Shown: positions 1 to 8,754 of the stretch, piece by piece | How the letters are laid out: every line of letters starts with the position of its first letter | How positions within the stretch are numbered: position 1 is the first letter of the stretch | Source of the DNA: Streptomyces venezuelae | Lineage (GTDB): Bacteria; Actinomycetota; Actinomycetes; Streptomycetales; Streptomycetaceae | Assembly (NCBI RefSeq): GCF_008642315.1 | Contig: NZ_CP029192.1 | Coordinates: 8,878,079 to 8,942,078 of the forward strand | DNA: 64,000 nucleotides | Reading direction: 5' to 3' | Notes under the pieces: generated by a model | The model's database searches: none | What the model was told of the DNA's origin: nothing | The model's input: only the letters and a program-made list of their open reading frames with translations | Position numbers and translations under genes: made by a program

Positions 1-204
1 GCGAGCGAGAGCGACGTCGCGGTCCGGCTGAGCGGCGGATCGGTCATCTGGCCGGTCCAGCGAGTGGTCAAGCGGTTCCAGAACGGGCCCGAGGACAGCC
101 TCGTCGTGTACGGGGTATCCCTCGGCTTGGATCTGCGACCGCACGCGGCGCCGCCGGGTGATGCGAAGCCACGCATGGGCTTGTTCCGACGCCGCGGAGA
201 CTGA
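1..204 (+). CDS. C-terminal fragment of an unidentified protein
   Basis: The forward frame is open from the first base and ends in TGA at 202-204, giving 67 residues of a gene that begins outside the window. The peptide contains a hydrophobic stretch (SVIWPVQRVVKRF) and ends in a basic, Gly/Arg-rich tail (GLFRRRGD). No motif was recognised, so no function is proposed. It runs toward the convergent oxidoreductase gene with a 39-base gap. The frame choice rests on typical high-GC third positions and on the clean stop; the true N-terminus cannot be seen. Confidence 0.5.
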   Translation, partial: ASESDVAVRLSGGSVIWPVQRVVKRFQNGPEDSLVVYGVSLGLDLRPHAAPPGDAKPRMGLFRRRGD

Positions 205-243
205 AGCAGGGCCCGCCCGGCCGGGACGGATCCCCGCGTCAAC

Positions 244-1119
244 TCACGGTTGACCGTGGCCCTCGTGGTTTCCGCTGCCGGCGTCGAACGCTGCGATGTT
301 GCGGGCGACCCAGCTCTCGAAGGAGTGCGGGGCGCGGCCGAGGACTCGTTCGACGTCCGGGCTGATCCGGAGTTCCGCGGGGTTCGGGGCTGCGATGATG
401 TCCAGGGTGTCGTCGGCGAGTTCCGGCGGCACGAACTGGGTCATCCCCGCCTTGGCCTCCTCGCGGGTGAGTTCGTGGAAGCGCACCGGCGAGCCGAGTG
501 CGGCAGCGATGGCCGCCGTCTGCTCGCGTGGCGTGATCACCTCGGGGCCGGTGAGTTCGTAGATCTCGCCGGTGTGCCGGTCGCCCCGCAGGCAGGCGGC
601 CGCGACCTCGGCGATGTCCGTCGGGTCGACGACCGGAACCCCGACGTCGCCGAAGGGTGCGGCGGCCGTCCCTTGCGTACGGACGGACTCCGCCCAGGCC
701 AGGGCGTTGGAGGCGAAGCCGCCGGGACGCAGGACGGCCCAGTCGAGGCCGGACCGCCGCAGCGCGTCCTCTACCCCTCGCATCGCGATTCGCGTCCGGC
801 CGAGCGGCCTGGTCGCCACGCCTTGCGAAGACAGCAGGACGACCCGGCGTACCCCGTGGGCCGCCGCCAGGTCGATGATGTCGGTCGGCCTGGCGTCCGG
901 GGCGTGCAGGTCGCCGGACAGCAGGAGGAAGAGCGCCTTCGCACCGTCCAACGCGGGTACGAGGGTGGACGGTTCGGCCAGGTCGGCCGCCACGTGCGTG
1001 ACTCCGTCCGGCATCACCGCGGCGTGCCGCGAAACCGCCGTCACCCGCTCGCCCGCCTCGGCCAGAGCCCGCGTCAAAGGCCGACCCACGTTCCCGGTAG
1101 CTCCGGTCACCACGATCAT
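244..1119 (-). CDS. NmrA-like NAD(P)-binding oxidoreductase (atypical SDR)
   Basis: This 291-residue protein opens with a Rossmann nucleotide-binding loop (VTGATGNVGRPL, residues 4-15), the GxxGxxG form typical of atypical short-chain dehydrogenases of the NmrA/NAD(P)H-binding family. It has family-typical segments such as LLSSQGVATRP and WAVLRPGGFASNAL. Relatives act as NAD(P)-dependent quinone or flavonoid reductases or as redox sensors; the substrate here is unknown. The ATG start has a purine-rich site (AGGAGCAG) just upstream. It is transcribed away from the HxlR regulator at 1212, the usual arrangement for such regulator/oxidoreductase pairs, so control by that regulator is likely. Length and fold are normal for the family. 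Confidence 0.85.
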   Translation of the reverse strand: MIVVTGATGNVGRPLTRALAEAGERVTAVSRHAAVMPDGVTHVAADLAEPSTLVPALDGAKALFLLLSGDLHAPDARPTDIIDLAAAHGVRRVVLLSSQGVATRPLGRTRIAMRGVEDALRRSGLDWAVLRPGGFASNALAWAESVRTQGTAAAPFGDVGVPVVDPTDIAEVAAACLRGDRHTGEIYELTGPEVITPREQTAAIAAALGSPVRFHELTREEAKAGMTQFVPPELADDTLDIIAAPNPAELRISPDVERVLGRAPHSFESWVARNIAAFDAGSGNHEGHGQP

Positions 1120-1170
1120 TTTCTGCTCCTGGTTCGTTGTGCGCTGAGGCAGTTGACGCTAGGAGCAGGA

Positions 1171-1185
1171 CTTACTTTTCGTAAG
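1171..1185. promoter_or_regulatory. Candidate HxlR operator in divergent promoter region
   Basis: CTTAC and GTAAG arms flank a five-base spacer in the 92-base gap between the oxidoreductase and the HxlR gene. A TTGACG hexamer at 1153-1158 could be a -35 element. Position and symmetry suit an autoregulatory HxlR site, but the arms are short, so this is tentative. Confidence 0.4.
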
Positions 1186-1211
1186 GACATACCCAGAGGT
1201 AAGCTCCGGAC

Positions 1212-1583
1212 ATGAGTGAAGGCGTGCAGCTGACACAGGCCGAGACAGGCACTCGGTATGAGGTGTTTCACACTGACTGCCCCGCGCGAGACGTGGTCGA
1301 CCACGTGACCAGCAAATGGGGTGTCTGGGTGCTGATCGCTCTACGCAACAACGAACTTCGGTTCTACGAGCTGCGCGACAGCATCCGCGGCATCAGCGAG
1401 AAGATGCTCGCCCAGGCCCTGCGCGCGCTGGTCCAGGACGGCCTGGTCTGGCGCAGGGTGGAGCCGACTACACCGCCCCAAGTGACGTACGGGCTGACAG
1501 AGTTCGGTCAGGATGTCGGTGAGCCGCTGACGGACTTGTTGGACCGGATCACAGAGCGGCTGCCGACGCGCGGCGAGGAGTAG
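1212..1583 (+). CDS. HxlR-family winged-helix transcriptional regulator
   Basis: The 123-residue product has the compact HxlR layout: an N-terminal Cys-containing lead (HTDCPARDVVDHV), then the family signature helix (SKWGVWVLIAL), the recognition region (RFYELRDSIRGISEKML) and the wing (VWRRVEPTTPPQVTYGLT). HxlR proteins are dimeric DNA-binding repressors or activators that often sense quinones, aldehydes or redox state through a cysteine, and usually control a divergent oxidoreductase. That is exactly the arrangement with the NmrA-like gene at 244-1119. The ATG at 1212 was chosen because it starts the conserved N-terminus. A second HxlR protein lies at 38026 beside another oxidoreductase. 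Confidence 0.92.
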   Translation: MSEGVQLTQAETGTRYEVFHTDCPARDVVDHVTSKWGVWVLIALRNNELRFYELRDSIRGISEKMLAQALRALVQDGLVWRRVEPTTPPQVTYGLTEFGQDVGEPLTDLLDRITERLPTRGEE

Positions 1584-1694
1584 TGCGGCAGAGGGATGGT
1601 GCGGTAGCGGACGGACCAGTCCGACGGCTCTGGCGAGGGGCTCCGGAGGATGTCCGTCCGGCGCCTCGCGGTGGTCGTGCCCGCGCCGCATCCT

Positions 1695-2171
1695 CTACGA
1701 CGCCGCGTAGGAGCGCCGGGAGCTCGGTTCCTGGGAGTGCGAGCACGGTTGGCCGGTCCGGCTCTGAGGTAGGCGCATGCGATGAGCCAGATCCCGCGTC
1801 ATGCGCTGCGCCAGGCAGCTGCGCCATTCGATGTCGGGGTAGCAGGTGCGCAAGTGCGATACGGCGCGGGTTCCCAGGCCACTGTCCTGCAGAGCCGCGT
1901 CGACGTGGATCTCGTCGATGACGCCGCTCGCGCACCGTTTGCACACGCGGTAGGTCAGATGGCCCACGATGCGGCGGCTGTGGACCAGCAGCAGGCTGTC
2001 CGCGCGGGCCTCAAGAGCGGGGGAGTGGAGGATCTCGATGTGTCGGTAGGCGAGGAGGCGGCGGCGGAGCCTGCCGCGGCGGCGGTTCGAGCGGGCGTGC
2101 CGGGCTGTCTTGCGCCGCTGGATCATGCGTGCGGCCGAGTCCGGAACCATCCGTGTGGGTGTCTCGGGCAT
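1695..2171 (-). CDS. GNAT-like N-acetyltransferase, small and basic
   Basis: Read from the ATG at 2171, the protein has 158 residues. A very basic N-terminal half (many Arg, residues 18-40) is followed by a segment resembling the acetyl-CoA binding core of GNAT enzymes: strand DEIHVDAAL, then QDSGLG at residues 95-100, matching the (R/Q)xxGxG pyrophosphate loop. The upstream in-frame start at 2333 would add 54 low-complexity residues and is not preferred. Neighbours are an HxlR gene and degraded DNA, which say nothing about substrate. The fold assignment is a motif-based inference, the protein is shorter than many GNATs, and it could be a decayed copy. Confidence 0.5.
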   Translation of the reverse strand: MPETPTRMVPDSAARMIQRRKTARHARSNRRRGRLRRRLLAYRHIEILHSPALEARADSLLLVHSRRIVGHLTYRVCKRCASGVIDEIHVDAALQDSGLGTRAVSHLRTCYPDIEWRSCLAQRMTRDLAHRMRLPQSRTGQPCSHSQEPSSRRSYAAS

Positions 2172-2546
2172 GCATGACCGGTTACCCCTGCCGTGCGGAG
2201 TCAATCGGTCGTGCTGCCCGAGACGTGTGTGCACGTGCGGGACGGACAGGGTGGGGCGCCGCGACGCGATGCGCCGGTGGTGGTACGTCGGTGCCAGGGT
2301 GGTGCCGACGCCCCCCGGCGCATACCGGGCCACAGCGCTTGACTGCCTCAGTGCTTGACGGGCCTCGGCGCTCGATCGGACATCAGCGGCGCGGCTCGAT
2401 CTTCAGGTCGCCGCTGTTCATCGTGCGACCTCTGTCGGCGGCGAGGAAGTCGTGCGGGAAGCTGAGACCGATGGCGCTGGCCTCTTCGACGATCCGGTGG
2501 TGCGGCCGGACGGCCTGGTGGTGCGAGTGGACGGCCCGGCGGTGCG
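2172..2546. other. Intergenic stretch without a convincing gene
   Basis: About 375 bases between the small acetyltransferase-like gene and the ANTAR relic. Open frames here are short and their codon use is not gene-like. It probably holds the upstream region of the minus-strand gene and the lost 5' part of the ANTAR gene. No terminator or operator was recognised. Confidence 0.5.
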
Positions 2547-2850
2547 GCCGCTCCCTCGGCGGCCGAGGTGGAAGCGGAAGCGCTGCGACGGGAGAACGCG
2601 CAGCTGCGGCAGGCTCTGGTCTGCCGGCCGGTGATCGATCAGGCGCGGCGTGCTGATGGCGGCCGGGGGGTGCAGCGCCGAAGAGGCCTGGGAGGTGTTG
2701 GTGGAGATCTCCCAGCGCTCGAACACCAAGTTGCGGCAAGTCGCGGAGATGGTGGTGGCCAGTACGTCCGGCGATCACCTGCCCGATTCCGTGGCCCTAC
2801 AGCTCCCGGGGCTTCGGCGGTTCGGCATCGGTCGGGCCGCCGAACGGTGA
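2547..2850 (+). pseudogene. Frameshifted ANTAR-domain protein remnant
   Basis: Two frames together read as the C-terminal ANTAR (RNA-binding antiterminator) module of Streptomyces GAF/ANTAR proteins. The first frame gives AEVEAEALRRENAQLRQAL and RPVIDQAR. After a one-base loss near 2645 the second gives VLMAAGGCSAEEAWEVL, then VEISQRSNTKLRQVAEMVV. Intact family members read continuously through an IDQARGVLMA motif, which is where the break falls. Upstream sequence does not give a recognisable PAS or GAF domain, so the gene is also 5'-truncated. It is probably a relic of a stress-signalling gene; an intact relative is at 35517-36809. Confidence 0.65.
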
Positions 2851-2931
2851 GGCGGTCGGCGCGGCGCTGACAGTCTCCGCTGGCGGGTGCCCCGGCGTGC
2901 GTGGGGCCCGTCGGCGGGTGAGGCTGGCCGT

Positions 2932-3174
2932 ATGGCTGAACCGCTGCCCGTCGTCGTCTCTCCGCCCTCACCGACCGGCGGGCGTCGCGTCCGCGTGGAC
3001 GGCGAGATCCTGGGACTGGCCCACGGCGTCAACGACGTCGTGGAGTTCCTGCGTCGGGCCGGCATCGAGGAGGCCGACGCCCACATGGTGGAGACGTCGA
3101 TGTTCATCGACTGGAAGGGCGGTGGCCCCGAGGTGTGGTCACGCACCCCGGACGGCGGCCCCGACCCCGCCTGA
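2932..3174 (+). CDS. Small conserved-type hypothetical protein (80 aa)
   Basis: An 80-residue acidic protein starting at the ATG at 2932, beginning MAEPLPVVVSPPSP. Its middle (RRVRVDGEILGLAHGVNDV) and a helix (EFLRRAGIEEADAHMV) look like a folded small domain rather than random translation, and codon third positions are GC-biased. I do not recognise the family. An upstream in-frame start at 2887 would add 15 residues but has no better ribosome site. It stands alone between an ANTAR relic and a short secreted-peptide frame, so context gives no function. Confidence 0.6.
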   Translation: MAEPLPVVVSPPSPTGGRRVRVDGEILGLAHGVNDVVEFLRRAGIEEADAHMVETSMFIDWKGGGPEVWSRTPDGGPDPA

Positions 3175-3371
3175 CCAGTGCGGCCCTGGACTCCTCGGGT
3201 GCGGGTTTCGGGCCCGGTGCTCGACGGTCGCGCGCCGTTCTCATCGGCTTCTCATCCTCAGGGGGCGATGTGAACACGGACGAAAGGTCCGAGGTGTGAG
3301 GATCGAAGGGCGGGGTGGCACGGCCGGCCCGGAGCAGCACCTCGACCTCGACCCATGCCTCGGAGACGCCC

Positions 3372-3539
3372 ATGCAGAAGCCCATAGCCTTCGCCGTCTT
3401 CGCGCTGATCACTCTCGCCACCCTCGGTACGACCACCGCCGTCGCGAACGCGTCGACCTCCGTGAGCGAGGGGCGCGGCCACACCGTCGAACGCCTGGCA
3501 GACAGGACCGCTGACGGGTGCACGATGGGCAGCACGTGA
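3372..3539 (+). CDS. Short secreted peptide, possibly a truncated exported protein
   Basis: From the ATG at 3372 the 55-residue product has a clear Sec-type signal: MQKP, a hydrophobic core (IAFAVFALITLATLGTTT) and a small-residue site (AVANAS). The mature part would be only about 28 residues (SVSEGRGHTVERLADRTADG). The downstream DNA lacks a coherent frame, so this could be the 5' end of a decayed exported protein or a genuine small secreted peptide. No family is recognised. The evidence is mainly the signal peptide and codon bias. Confidence 0.4.
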   Translation: MQKPIAFAVFALITLATLGTTTAVANASTSVSEGRGHTVERLADRTADGCTMGST

Positions 3540-3928
3540 CGGTGGTCGCCGTCGGCCGTCTTCTCGGTCGCCAAGGGCAGGTCGCGGCCCTGCTCCAGTG
3601 AGACGAGCCGCGTTGGTGAAGTAGGCCTGCTCCTCGTCGAGCCCCGCTTCGCCGAGCGCGGAGCAGCCGCGGCAGTCTCGGCCAGCGGCCAGCGGCCAGC
3701 GGCGAGCGGCGAGCGGCGGGCGGACGCGGGCAGGGCCGGCACGCCGTGGCCGTCAAACCCCGGCAAAACCGGACGATCACTTGTTTCCTCCCCCGTTCGG
3801 GCGGTTACCCGGCTCTCGGAGCGATCGCGGAAGCGATGGCGGACCGGCAGCCCGACCCCGGCCGGTCACCGGGCGCCGCCATCACCCGCTCTCTGAGGTT
3901 CCGGTTGTCGGAGGACGTGACAGAGGAG

Positions 3929-3940
3929 TGAATGCATTCA
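3929..3940. promoter_or_regulatory. Perfect 12-bp palindrome TGAATGCATTCA
   Basis: A self-complementary, AT-rich dodecamer standing out in GC-rich DNA, about 137 bases upstream of the GTG start of the TPP enzyme. It could be a repressor or activator site for that gene; no known consensus was matched. Confidence 0.35.
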
Positions 3941-4018
3941 TGGGCCGAGTGCCCCGAAGAGCTCACTCCCCGGGTCGGCGCGGCGACGACCACCGGCGTC
4001 CTGGCACGCACTGACCTG

Positions 4019-4062
4019 GTAACCCGCACGCCCGACGGAACCTCGTAACCCGCACGCCCGAC
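4019..4062 (+). repeat. Two copies of an 18-mer just upstream of the TPP enzyme
   Basis: GTAACCCGCACGCCCGAC occurs at 4019-4036 and again at 4045-4062, a period of 26 bases, ending 14 bases before the GTG start. The duplication lies in the probable 5' leader and could be a binding site pair or a simple tandem duplication. Confidence 0.6.
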
Positions 4063-4076
4063 AGAAAGGCCACCCC

Positions 4077-5906
4077 GTGTCCACCAAGGTCTCCGATTAC
4101 ATCCTTCAGCGGCTGCGCGAGTGGGATGTCGAGCGAGTCTTCGCCTACGCCGGGGACGGCATCAACGGTCTCCTCGCCGCCTGGGGACGAGCGGACAACA
4201 AGCCCCAGTTCATCCAGTCCCGGCACGAGGAGATGTCCGCCTTCGAGGCAGTCGGCTACGCCAAGTTCTCCGGCAAGGTCGGCGTGTGCGCGGCCACCTC
4301 CGGTCCGGGCGCCATCCACCTTCTGAACGGCCTCTACGACGCCAAGCTCGACCACGTCCCCGTCGTCGCGATCGTCGGCCAGACGAACCGCAGCGCCATG
4401 GGCGGCTCCTACCAGCAGGAAGTCGACCTCCTGAGCCTCTACAAGGACGTCGCCTCGGACTTCTGCGAGATGGTGACCGTCCCCGAACAGCTCCCCAACG
4501 TCATCGACCGGGCCATGCGCACCGCCTACGCCCGCCGCACGGTGACCGCGATCATCGTCCCCGCGGACGTGCAGGAACTCGACTACACCCCACCCACCCA
4601 CGCCTTCAAGATGGTGCCCTCCAGCATCGGCATGGCCCAGTACGCGCCCGTGCCGACCGCCGACGATCTCACCCGGGCGGCCGAGGTGCTGAACGCGGGG
4701 GAGAAGGTCGCCGTCCTCATCGGCCAGGGCGCCCGCTCCGCGCGCGCCGAGGTGGAGCAGATCGCCGACGTCTTGGGCGCCGGCGTCGCGAAGGCGCTGC
4801 TCGGCAAGGACGCGCTGCCCGACGACCTGCCGTACGTGACCGGATCCATCGGGCTCCTCGGCACCCGGCCCTCGTACGAGCTGATGCAGGAGTGCGACAC
4901 GCTGCTCGTGATCGGCTCCAGCTTCCCGTACGCCCAGTTCCTGCCGGATTTCGACCAGGCGCGGGCGGTGCAGATCGACATCGATCCGCACATGATCGGC
5001 CTCCGGTACCCGTTTGAGGTCAACCTGGTCGGTGACGCCAAGGAGACGCTCAAGGCGCTGCTGCCGCAGCTGAAGAAAAAGAAGCACGGCTCCTGGCGGA
5101 AGAAGATCGAGAAGGACACGGCCCGCTGGTGGGAGGTGATGCAACGACGTGCGGCGGTGGAGGCGGATCCCATCAACCCCGAGTACGTCGTGCACGCCCT
5201 GGACGCGCTGCTGCCCCACGACGCGATCATCGCCGCGGACTCCGGCTCCGCGGCCAACTGGTACGCCCGGCACCTTCGCATGCGCGGCACCATGCGCGGT
5301 TCCCTGTCCGGGACCCTCGCCACCATGGGGCCCGGCGTGCCGTACGTGATCGGCGCCAAGTTCGCCCACCCCGAGCGCCCCGCCATCGCCCTCGTGGGCG
5401 ACGGCGCCATGCAGATGAACGGGCTCGGCGAACTGATCACGGTCGCCAAGTACTGGCAGGAGTGGCAGGACCCGCGGCTCGTGGTGGCCGTGCTCAACAA
5501 CCAGGACCTCAACCAGGTCACCTGGGAGATGCGGGCCATGTCCGGCGCCCCGCAGTTCCTGCCCTCGCAGGCGCTGCCCGACGTGCCCTACGCCGACTTC
5601 GCCCGGTCCATCGGACTGGACGGCGTACGGGTGGAGAAGCCGGCCGACGTGGCATCGGCCTGGCATCGCGCGCTCGGCTCCGACCGGCCCTTCGTCATCG
5701 ACTTCCGCACGGACCCCGACGTACCGCCGATCCCGCCGCACGCCGACCTCGACCAGATCGAAGCCGCCGCGTCGGCCGTCCTCAAGGGCGACAGCGACCG
5801 GGTCGGCATCATCAAGCAGGGCCTCAAGGCCAAGGTGCAGGAGATGCTGCCGGGCCGCGGTTCGGGCGGCGGCTCCGGAGCGCCGAAGGGCACAGACGGC
5901 AAGTGA
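4077..5906 (+). CDS. Thiamine pyrophosphate-dependent enzyme (pyruvate oxidase/dehydrogenase-like)
   Basis: A 609-residue TPP enzyme of the acetolactate synthase/PoxB superfamily. The N-terminal PYR domain carries the activating glutamate region (QSRHEEMSAFEAVGYA, near residue 50) and ATSGPGAIHLLNGLYDA. The central domain spans about residues 190-340. The C-terminal PP domain has the GDG...N TPP/Mg motif (GDGAMQMNG near residue 440, with LNNQDLN some 30 residues later). Relatives decarboxylate pyruvate, passing electrons to quinone or flavin and yielding acetate. A Lys-rich linker (LKKKKHGSWRKK) and a Gly-rich C-terminus are visible. The GTG start at 4077 follows a GAAAGG site. It appears monocistronic; the exact reaction is inferred. 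Confidence 0.88.
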   Translation: MSTKVSDYILQRLREWDVERVFAYAGDGINGLLAAWGRADNKPQFIQSRHEEMSAFEAVGYAKFSGKVGVCAATSGPGAIHLLNGLYDAKLDHVPVVAIVGQTNRSAMGGSYQQEVDLLSLYKDVASDFCEMVTVPEQLPNVIDRAMRTAYARRTVTAIIVPADVQELDYTPPTHAFKMVPSSIGMAQYAPVPTADDLTRAAEVLNAGEKVAVLIGQGARSARAEVEQIADVLGAGVAKALLGKDALPDDLPYVTGSIGLLGTRPSYELMQECDTLLVIGSSFPYAQFLPDFDQARAVQIDIDPHMIGLRYPFEVNLVGDAKETLKALLPQLKKKKHGSWRKKIEKDTARWWEVMQRRAAVEADPINPEYVVHALDALLPHDAIIAADSGSAANWYARHLRMRGTMRGSLSGTLATMGPGVPYVIGAKFAHPERPAIALVGDGAMQMNGLGELITVAKYWQEWQDPRLVVAVLNNQDLNQVTWEMRAMSGAPQFLPSQALPDVPYADFARSIGLDGVRVEKPADVASAWHRALGSDRPFVIDFRTDPDVPPIPPHADLDQIEAAASAVLKGDSDRVGIIKQGLKAKVQEMLPGRGSGGGSGAPKGTDGK

Positions 5907-5956
5907 ACCCCGCAGTGTGCCCGCCCCGACGCGGGCCTGCTCACGGATAGGGGCTG

Positions 5957-7357
5957 TCACCAGCCGGTGAACAGCAGATGGTTGATGAGCAAGGCGAGGG
6001 CGGCCTGGGCCGTGAGCCAGGCGCGGGGGTGGGTGAGGAACGCGCCGGCCGGCAGCAGCCACAGGGCGAACGGCAGCCAGATGCGTTCCGTTTCCGCCTT
6101 GCTCATCCCGGAGAGGTCCGCGACGAGCAGCGCCGACAGGGCGGCGAGGACGAGCAGGGCAAGGCGCTGGGCGGCGGCGTGGTCCGGGCCGTCGCTGGGC
6201 TCGTCGGCTCGGGGCAGGACGTGTGCGCGTCCCCGGAAGAGGGTCACCACGGCCCGGCGCAGGCCCGCCACCGTGGCGAGACCCACGACGAGCACGGTGC
6301 AGGCGAGGTTGGCCCAGACCCAGTAGCCGTAGGGGCGGATGCCGCCCGCGCCTTGGTAGTAGCGCTCGACGAGCAGTCGGTACGCCTCCCACCAGTTGAA
6401 CCCCGCGAACGTGAAGAGGAGCGGGACGACGGCGAAGCCGGCCAGGAACAGGGAAGGGGCGAGTGTCGTCCGCAGGCGGGTGCGTGGGCCGCTGCGCGAT
6501 GACCGGCGCCGGGCGCCCAGCACCAGCACGGCTGCCGCGACGAGCGCGAACAGCGTGAGGCCGTACGACAGGTAGCAGGTGAGGCCGAACAGCAGGCCCG
6601 AGGCGGGCGCGGTGAGACGCGGTCGGCGACCCGTCACCGCCAGGGCGAGCAGGGCCACGGCCCAGCCCGCGACCGCCGCGAAGTAGCCGTCCGCCGAAGT
6701 GCCCATCCACACCGCCGCGGGGGACAGGACCAGGAACGGCGCGGCCCGTCGCGCCAGGCCCTCCCCGGCCAGCGCCCGCACCGTCACCAGGACGGCCGCG
6801 CACGCCGTGGCGCCCACGGCGATGCACCACGCTCCCGCCCAGGCACCGCCGCCCAGACCCGCCCGGTCGAGCAGGACGAATGTGAGCGTCGAGGCCGGCG
6901 GATGCCCGGCGACGTGCGCCGGCCAGGGGTCGGGGGAGTCGATCAGGATGTGCCGGGTGAAGTCCCGCAGCGTGCCGGGGATGTCGCCGAAGCGGTCGAT
7001 GACCTGCAGATACTCGTACTTCGTGGTCAGGCGCTCGGTGATGCCGCGCTGCCGGCCGTCGATCAGCGCGAGCGAACACGTCCAGGCGGCCGCGGCGCCC
7101 CAGGCCGCGCCCAGCAGCGTGCGCCATCCCAAGCGGGCGGCGAGCCGCGGGCCGTACCCGACGACGGCGAGCGCGACGAGCAGCGCGGCGGGCGTTCCGG
7201 GGCCGAGGTGCGGTTCCCAACGGGCGTACAGAGGAGGCCAGTTGACGTGCAGGGTGCCGTCGGAGTTCTCGATGGCGGTGCCGAGCACTACGGCCGCCAC
7301 GACGAGCAGAGCGGCGGCCAGGGCGGCACCCAGGTCGCGCAGAAGGTCACGGTTCAC
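5957..7357 (-). CDS. Polytopic membrane protein, probable GT-C-type glycosyltransferase
   Basis: A 466-residue integral membrane protein with roughly ten hydrophobic helices, beginning with a membrane segment near residues 10-28 (LAAALLVVAAVVLG). Acidic residues in the first extracytoplasmic loop region (KYEYLQVIDRFGD, HILIDSPDPWPAH) and the multi-pass architecture suit GT-C enzymes that use polyprenyl-phosphate sugars. The family call is inferred from architecture and context, not from a decisive motif. Neighbours include a DUF2064 glycosyltransferase, a GT2 enzyme and a sugar epimerase, which supports envelope sugar transfer. It is divergent from the molybdopterin oxidoreductase at 7471, separated by 113 bases that probably hold both promoters. 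Confidence 0.7.
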   Translation of the reverse strand: MNRDLLRDLGAALAAALLVVAAVVLGTAIENSDGTLHVNWPPLYARWEPHLGPGTPAALLVALAVVGYGPRLAARLGWRTLLGAAWGAAAAWTCSLALIDGRQRGITERLTTKYEYLQVIDRFGDIPGTLRDFTRHILIDSPDPWPAHVAGHPPASTLTFVLLDRAGLGGGAWAGAWCIAVGATACAAVLVTVRALAGEGLARRAAPFLVLSPAAVWMGTSADGYFAAVAGWAVALLALAVTGRRPRLTAPASGLLFGLTCYLSYGLTLFALVAAAVLVLGARRRSSRSGPRTRLRTTLAPSLFLAGFAVVPLLFTFAGFNWWEAYRLLVERYYQGAGGIRPYGYWVWANLACTVLVVGLATVAGLRRAVVTLFRGRAHVLPRADEPSDGPDHAAAQRLALLVLAALSALLVADLSGMSKAETERIWLPFALWLLPAGAFLTHPRAWLTAQAALALLINHLLFTGW

Positions 7358-7470
7358 ACCGGAACGCTAGGCCGGAGCCGCACGAACAGTGCCGATCACG
7401 GCCGTGACGTCAGCGTTTCGTCATGAGTCCTACCCGCTCTCAAGGGGTGGTCCCGGCCTACCGTCGGGGC

Positions 7471-8754
7471 ATGCGCGACCAACCGCTCCCCTCGTCCCCC
7501 GGCTTCTGGCGCAGTCCCGTGCGCGGCCCCCGGTTCACCGCCGTGCTCGGCCTGGTTCTGCTCGGCGGCATCACCGTGCTGTTCGTGACGGGGCTGCTCT
7601 CGTACGCCGCTTACAACCCGGACCTCGCCGCGGTGAACGACAAGACCCCGGACAAGGGGCTGCTCGGCTTCTACCTCTTCTCCTGGCCGACCGACCCGCC
7701 CTGGCTCTACCGGCTCACCCAAGGCGTCCACGTCACGCTCGGGATCACCCTGATCCCCGTCCTGCTCGCGAAGCTCTGGTCGGTCGTGCCGAAACTGTTC
7801 GCACTGCCGCCCGCACGGTCCGTCGCCCACGCACTCGAACGCCTCTCGCTGCTCCTGCTGGTGGGCGGCGCGCTCTTCGAGTTCGTGACCGGCGTCCTGA
7901 ACGTTCAGCTCGACTACCTCTTCCCCGGCTCCTTCTACCCGCTGCACTTCTACGGGGCGTGGGTGTTCTTCGCTGCCTTCGTCACGCACGTGGTGCTGCG
8001 TCTGCCCGAGGCCATGCGCCAGTTGCGTGCGCTCCGTGCGCAACGCGCGGTGCGTGCGGGGCGAGCGGGTGGTGGTGAAGCCCCGGAAGCACCGGCTGAA
8101 GAAGGGGTGTTGGTGTCGCCGGACCCCGCCGCACCCACGGTTTCCCGGCGCGGCGCCTTCGGGCTCGTCGGCGGCGGCTCGCTGCTCCTGCTCGCGACGA
8201 CGGTCGGCCGCAGCTTCGACGGGCCGTTGCGCGAGACCGCCGTACTCGCGCCGCACGGCGGCAAGGACCCCGGCTCCGGACCCGGCGCGTTCCAGATCAA
8301 CAAGACCGCCGCGTACGCGGGCATCCGCGAGCGCGACACGAGTGCGGAAGCCTGGCAGCTCGTCCTGGTCGGCCGCCGGGGCACGGTCCGGCTCAGCCGC
8401 ACCCAGCTCCTGCGGCGCCCCCAGCACGGCTCCGCACTGCCCATCGCCTGCGTGGAAGGGTGGTCGACGTCGGACCAGTGGTGGCAGGGCGTGCGGCTGC
8501 GGGACCTCGCGGCGCTGGTCGGCCACGACGATCCGCCGGACGTACTCGTGGAGTCCCTGCAGCAGCGCGGCGCCTTCCGCCGTGCCGCGCTGCGCGCCAA
8601 CCAGGTCGGCGACGCGCGCTCCCTGCTCGCCCTGGCCGTCAACGGCGTCGACCTGACCCCCGACCACGGCTACCCGGCGCGGATCATCGTGCCCGCCGCG
8701 CCCGGTGTGCTCAACACCAAGTGGGTGGCCCGCATGACGTTCGGAGACCTGTGA
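7471..8754 (+). CDS. Membrane-anchored molybdopterin-dependent oxidoreductase
   Basis: A 427-residue two-part protein. The N-terminal half (about residues 1-190) has four or five membrane helices with spaced histidines resembling a cytochrome b561/ferric-reductase-like anchor. Next comes an Arg-pair segment (SRRGAFGLVGGGSLLLLATT), then a C-terminal sulfite-oxidase/YedY-like molybdopterin domain containing CVEGWSTSDQWWQGVRL, where Cys near residue 326 is the expected Mo ligand. The catalytic domain should face the cell exterior; the substrate is unknown. The start is taken at the ATG at 7471 because upstream residues look non-coding. Its TGA overlaps the next ATG at 8754, indicating translational coupling with the small membrane protein. 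Confidence 0.85.
   Translation: MRDQPLPSSPGFWRSPVRGPRFTAVLGLVLLGGITVLFVTGLLSYAAYNPDLAAVNDKTPDKGLLGFYLFSWPTDPPWLYRLTQGVHVTLGITLIPVLLAKLWSVVPKLFALPPARSVAHALERLSLLLLVGGALFEFVTGVLNVQLDYLFPGSFYPLHFYGAWVFFAAFVTHVVLRLPEAMRQLRALRAQRAVRAGRAGGGEAPEAPAEEGVLVSPDPAAPTVSRRGAFGLVGGGSLLLLATTVGRSFDGPLRETAVLAPHGGKDPGSGPGAFQINKTAAYAGIRERDTSAEAWQLVLVGRRGTVRLSRTQLLRRPQHGSALPIACVEGWSTSDQWWQGVRLRDLAALVGHDDPPDVLVESLQQRGAFRRAALRANQVGDARSLLALAVNGVDLTPDHGYPARIIVPAAPGVLNTKWVARMTFGDL

Larger units (their letters stand above)
3540..4076. other. Degenerate intergenic region before the TPP enzyme
   Basis: Over 530 bases without a credible gene. On the minus strand around 3590-3660 a short stretch could be a coding remnant (GLDEEQAYFTNAARL) but it breaks at once. 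Tandem heptamer-like repeats (gcggcca, gcggcga) occupy roughly 3683-3722. A perfect palindrome lies at 3929-3940 and a duplicated 18-mer at 4019-4062, which are listed separately. Confidence 0.5.

Noticed and set aside
3963..7220. A long minus-strand frame of about 1,085 residues across the TPP enzyme
   Set aside because: It is the antisense of the TPP enzyme and shifts against the membrane protein frame; composition is Val/Gly/Arg/His-rich and no motif is seen.
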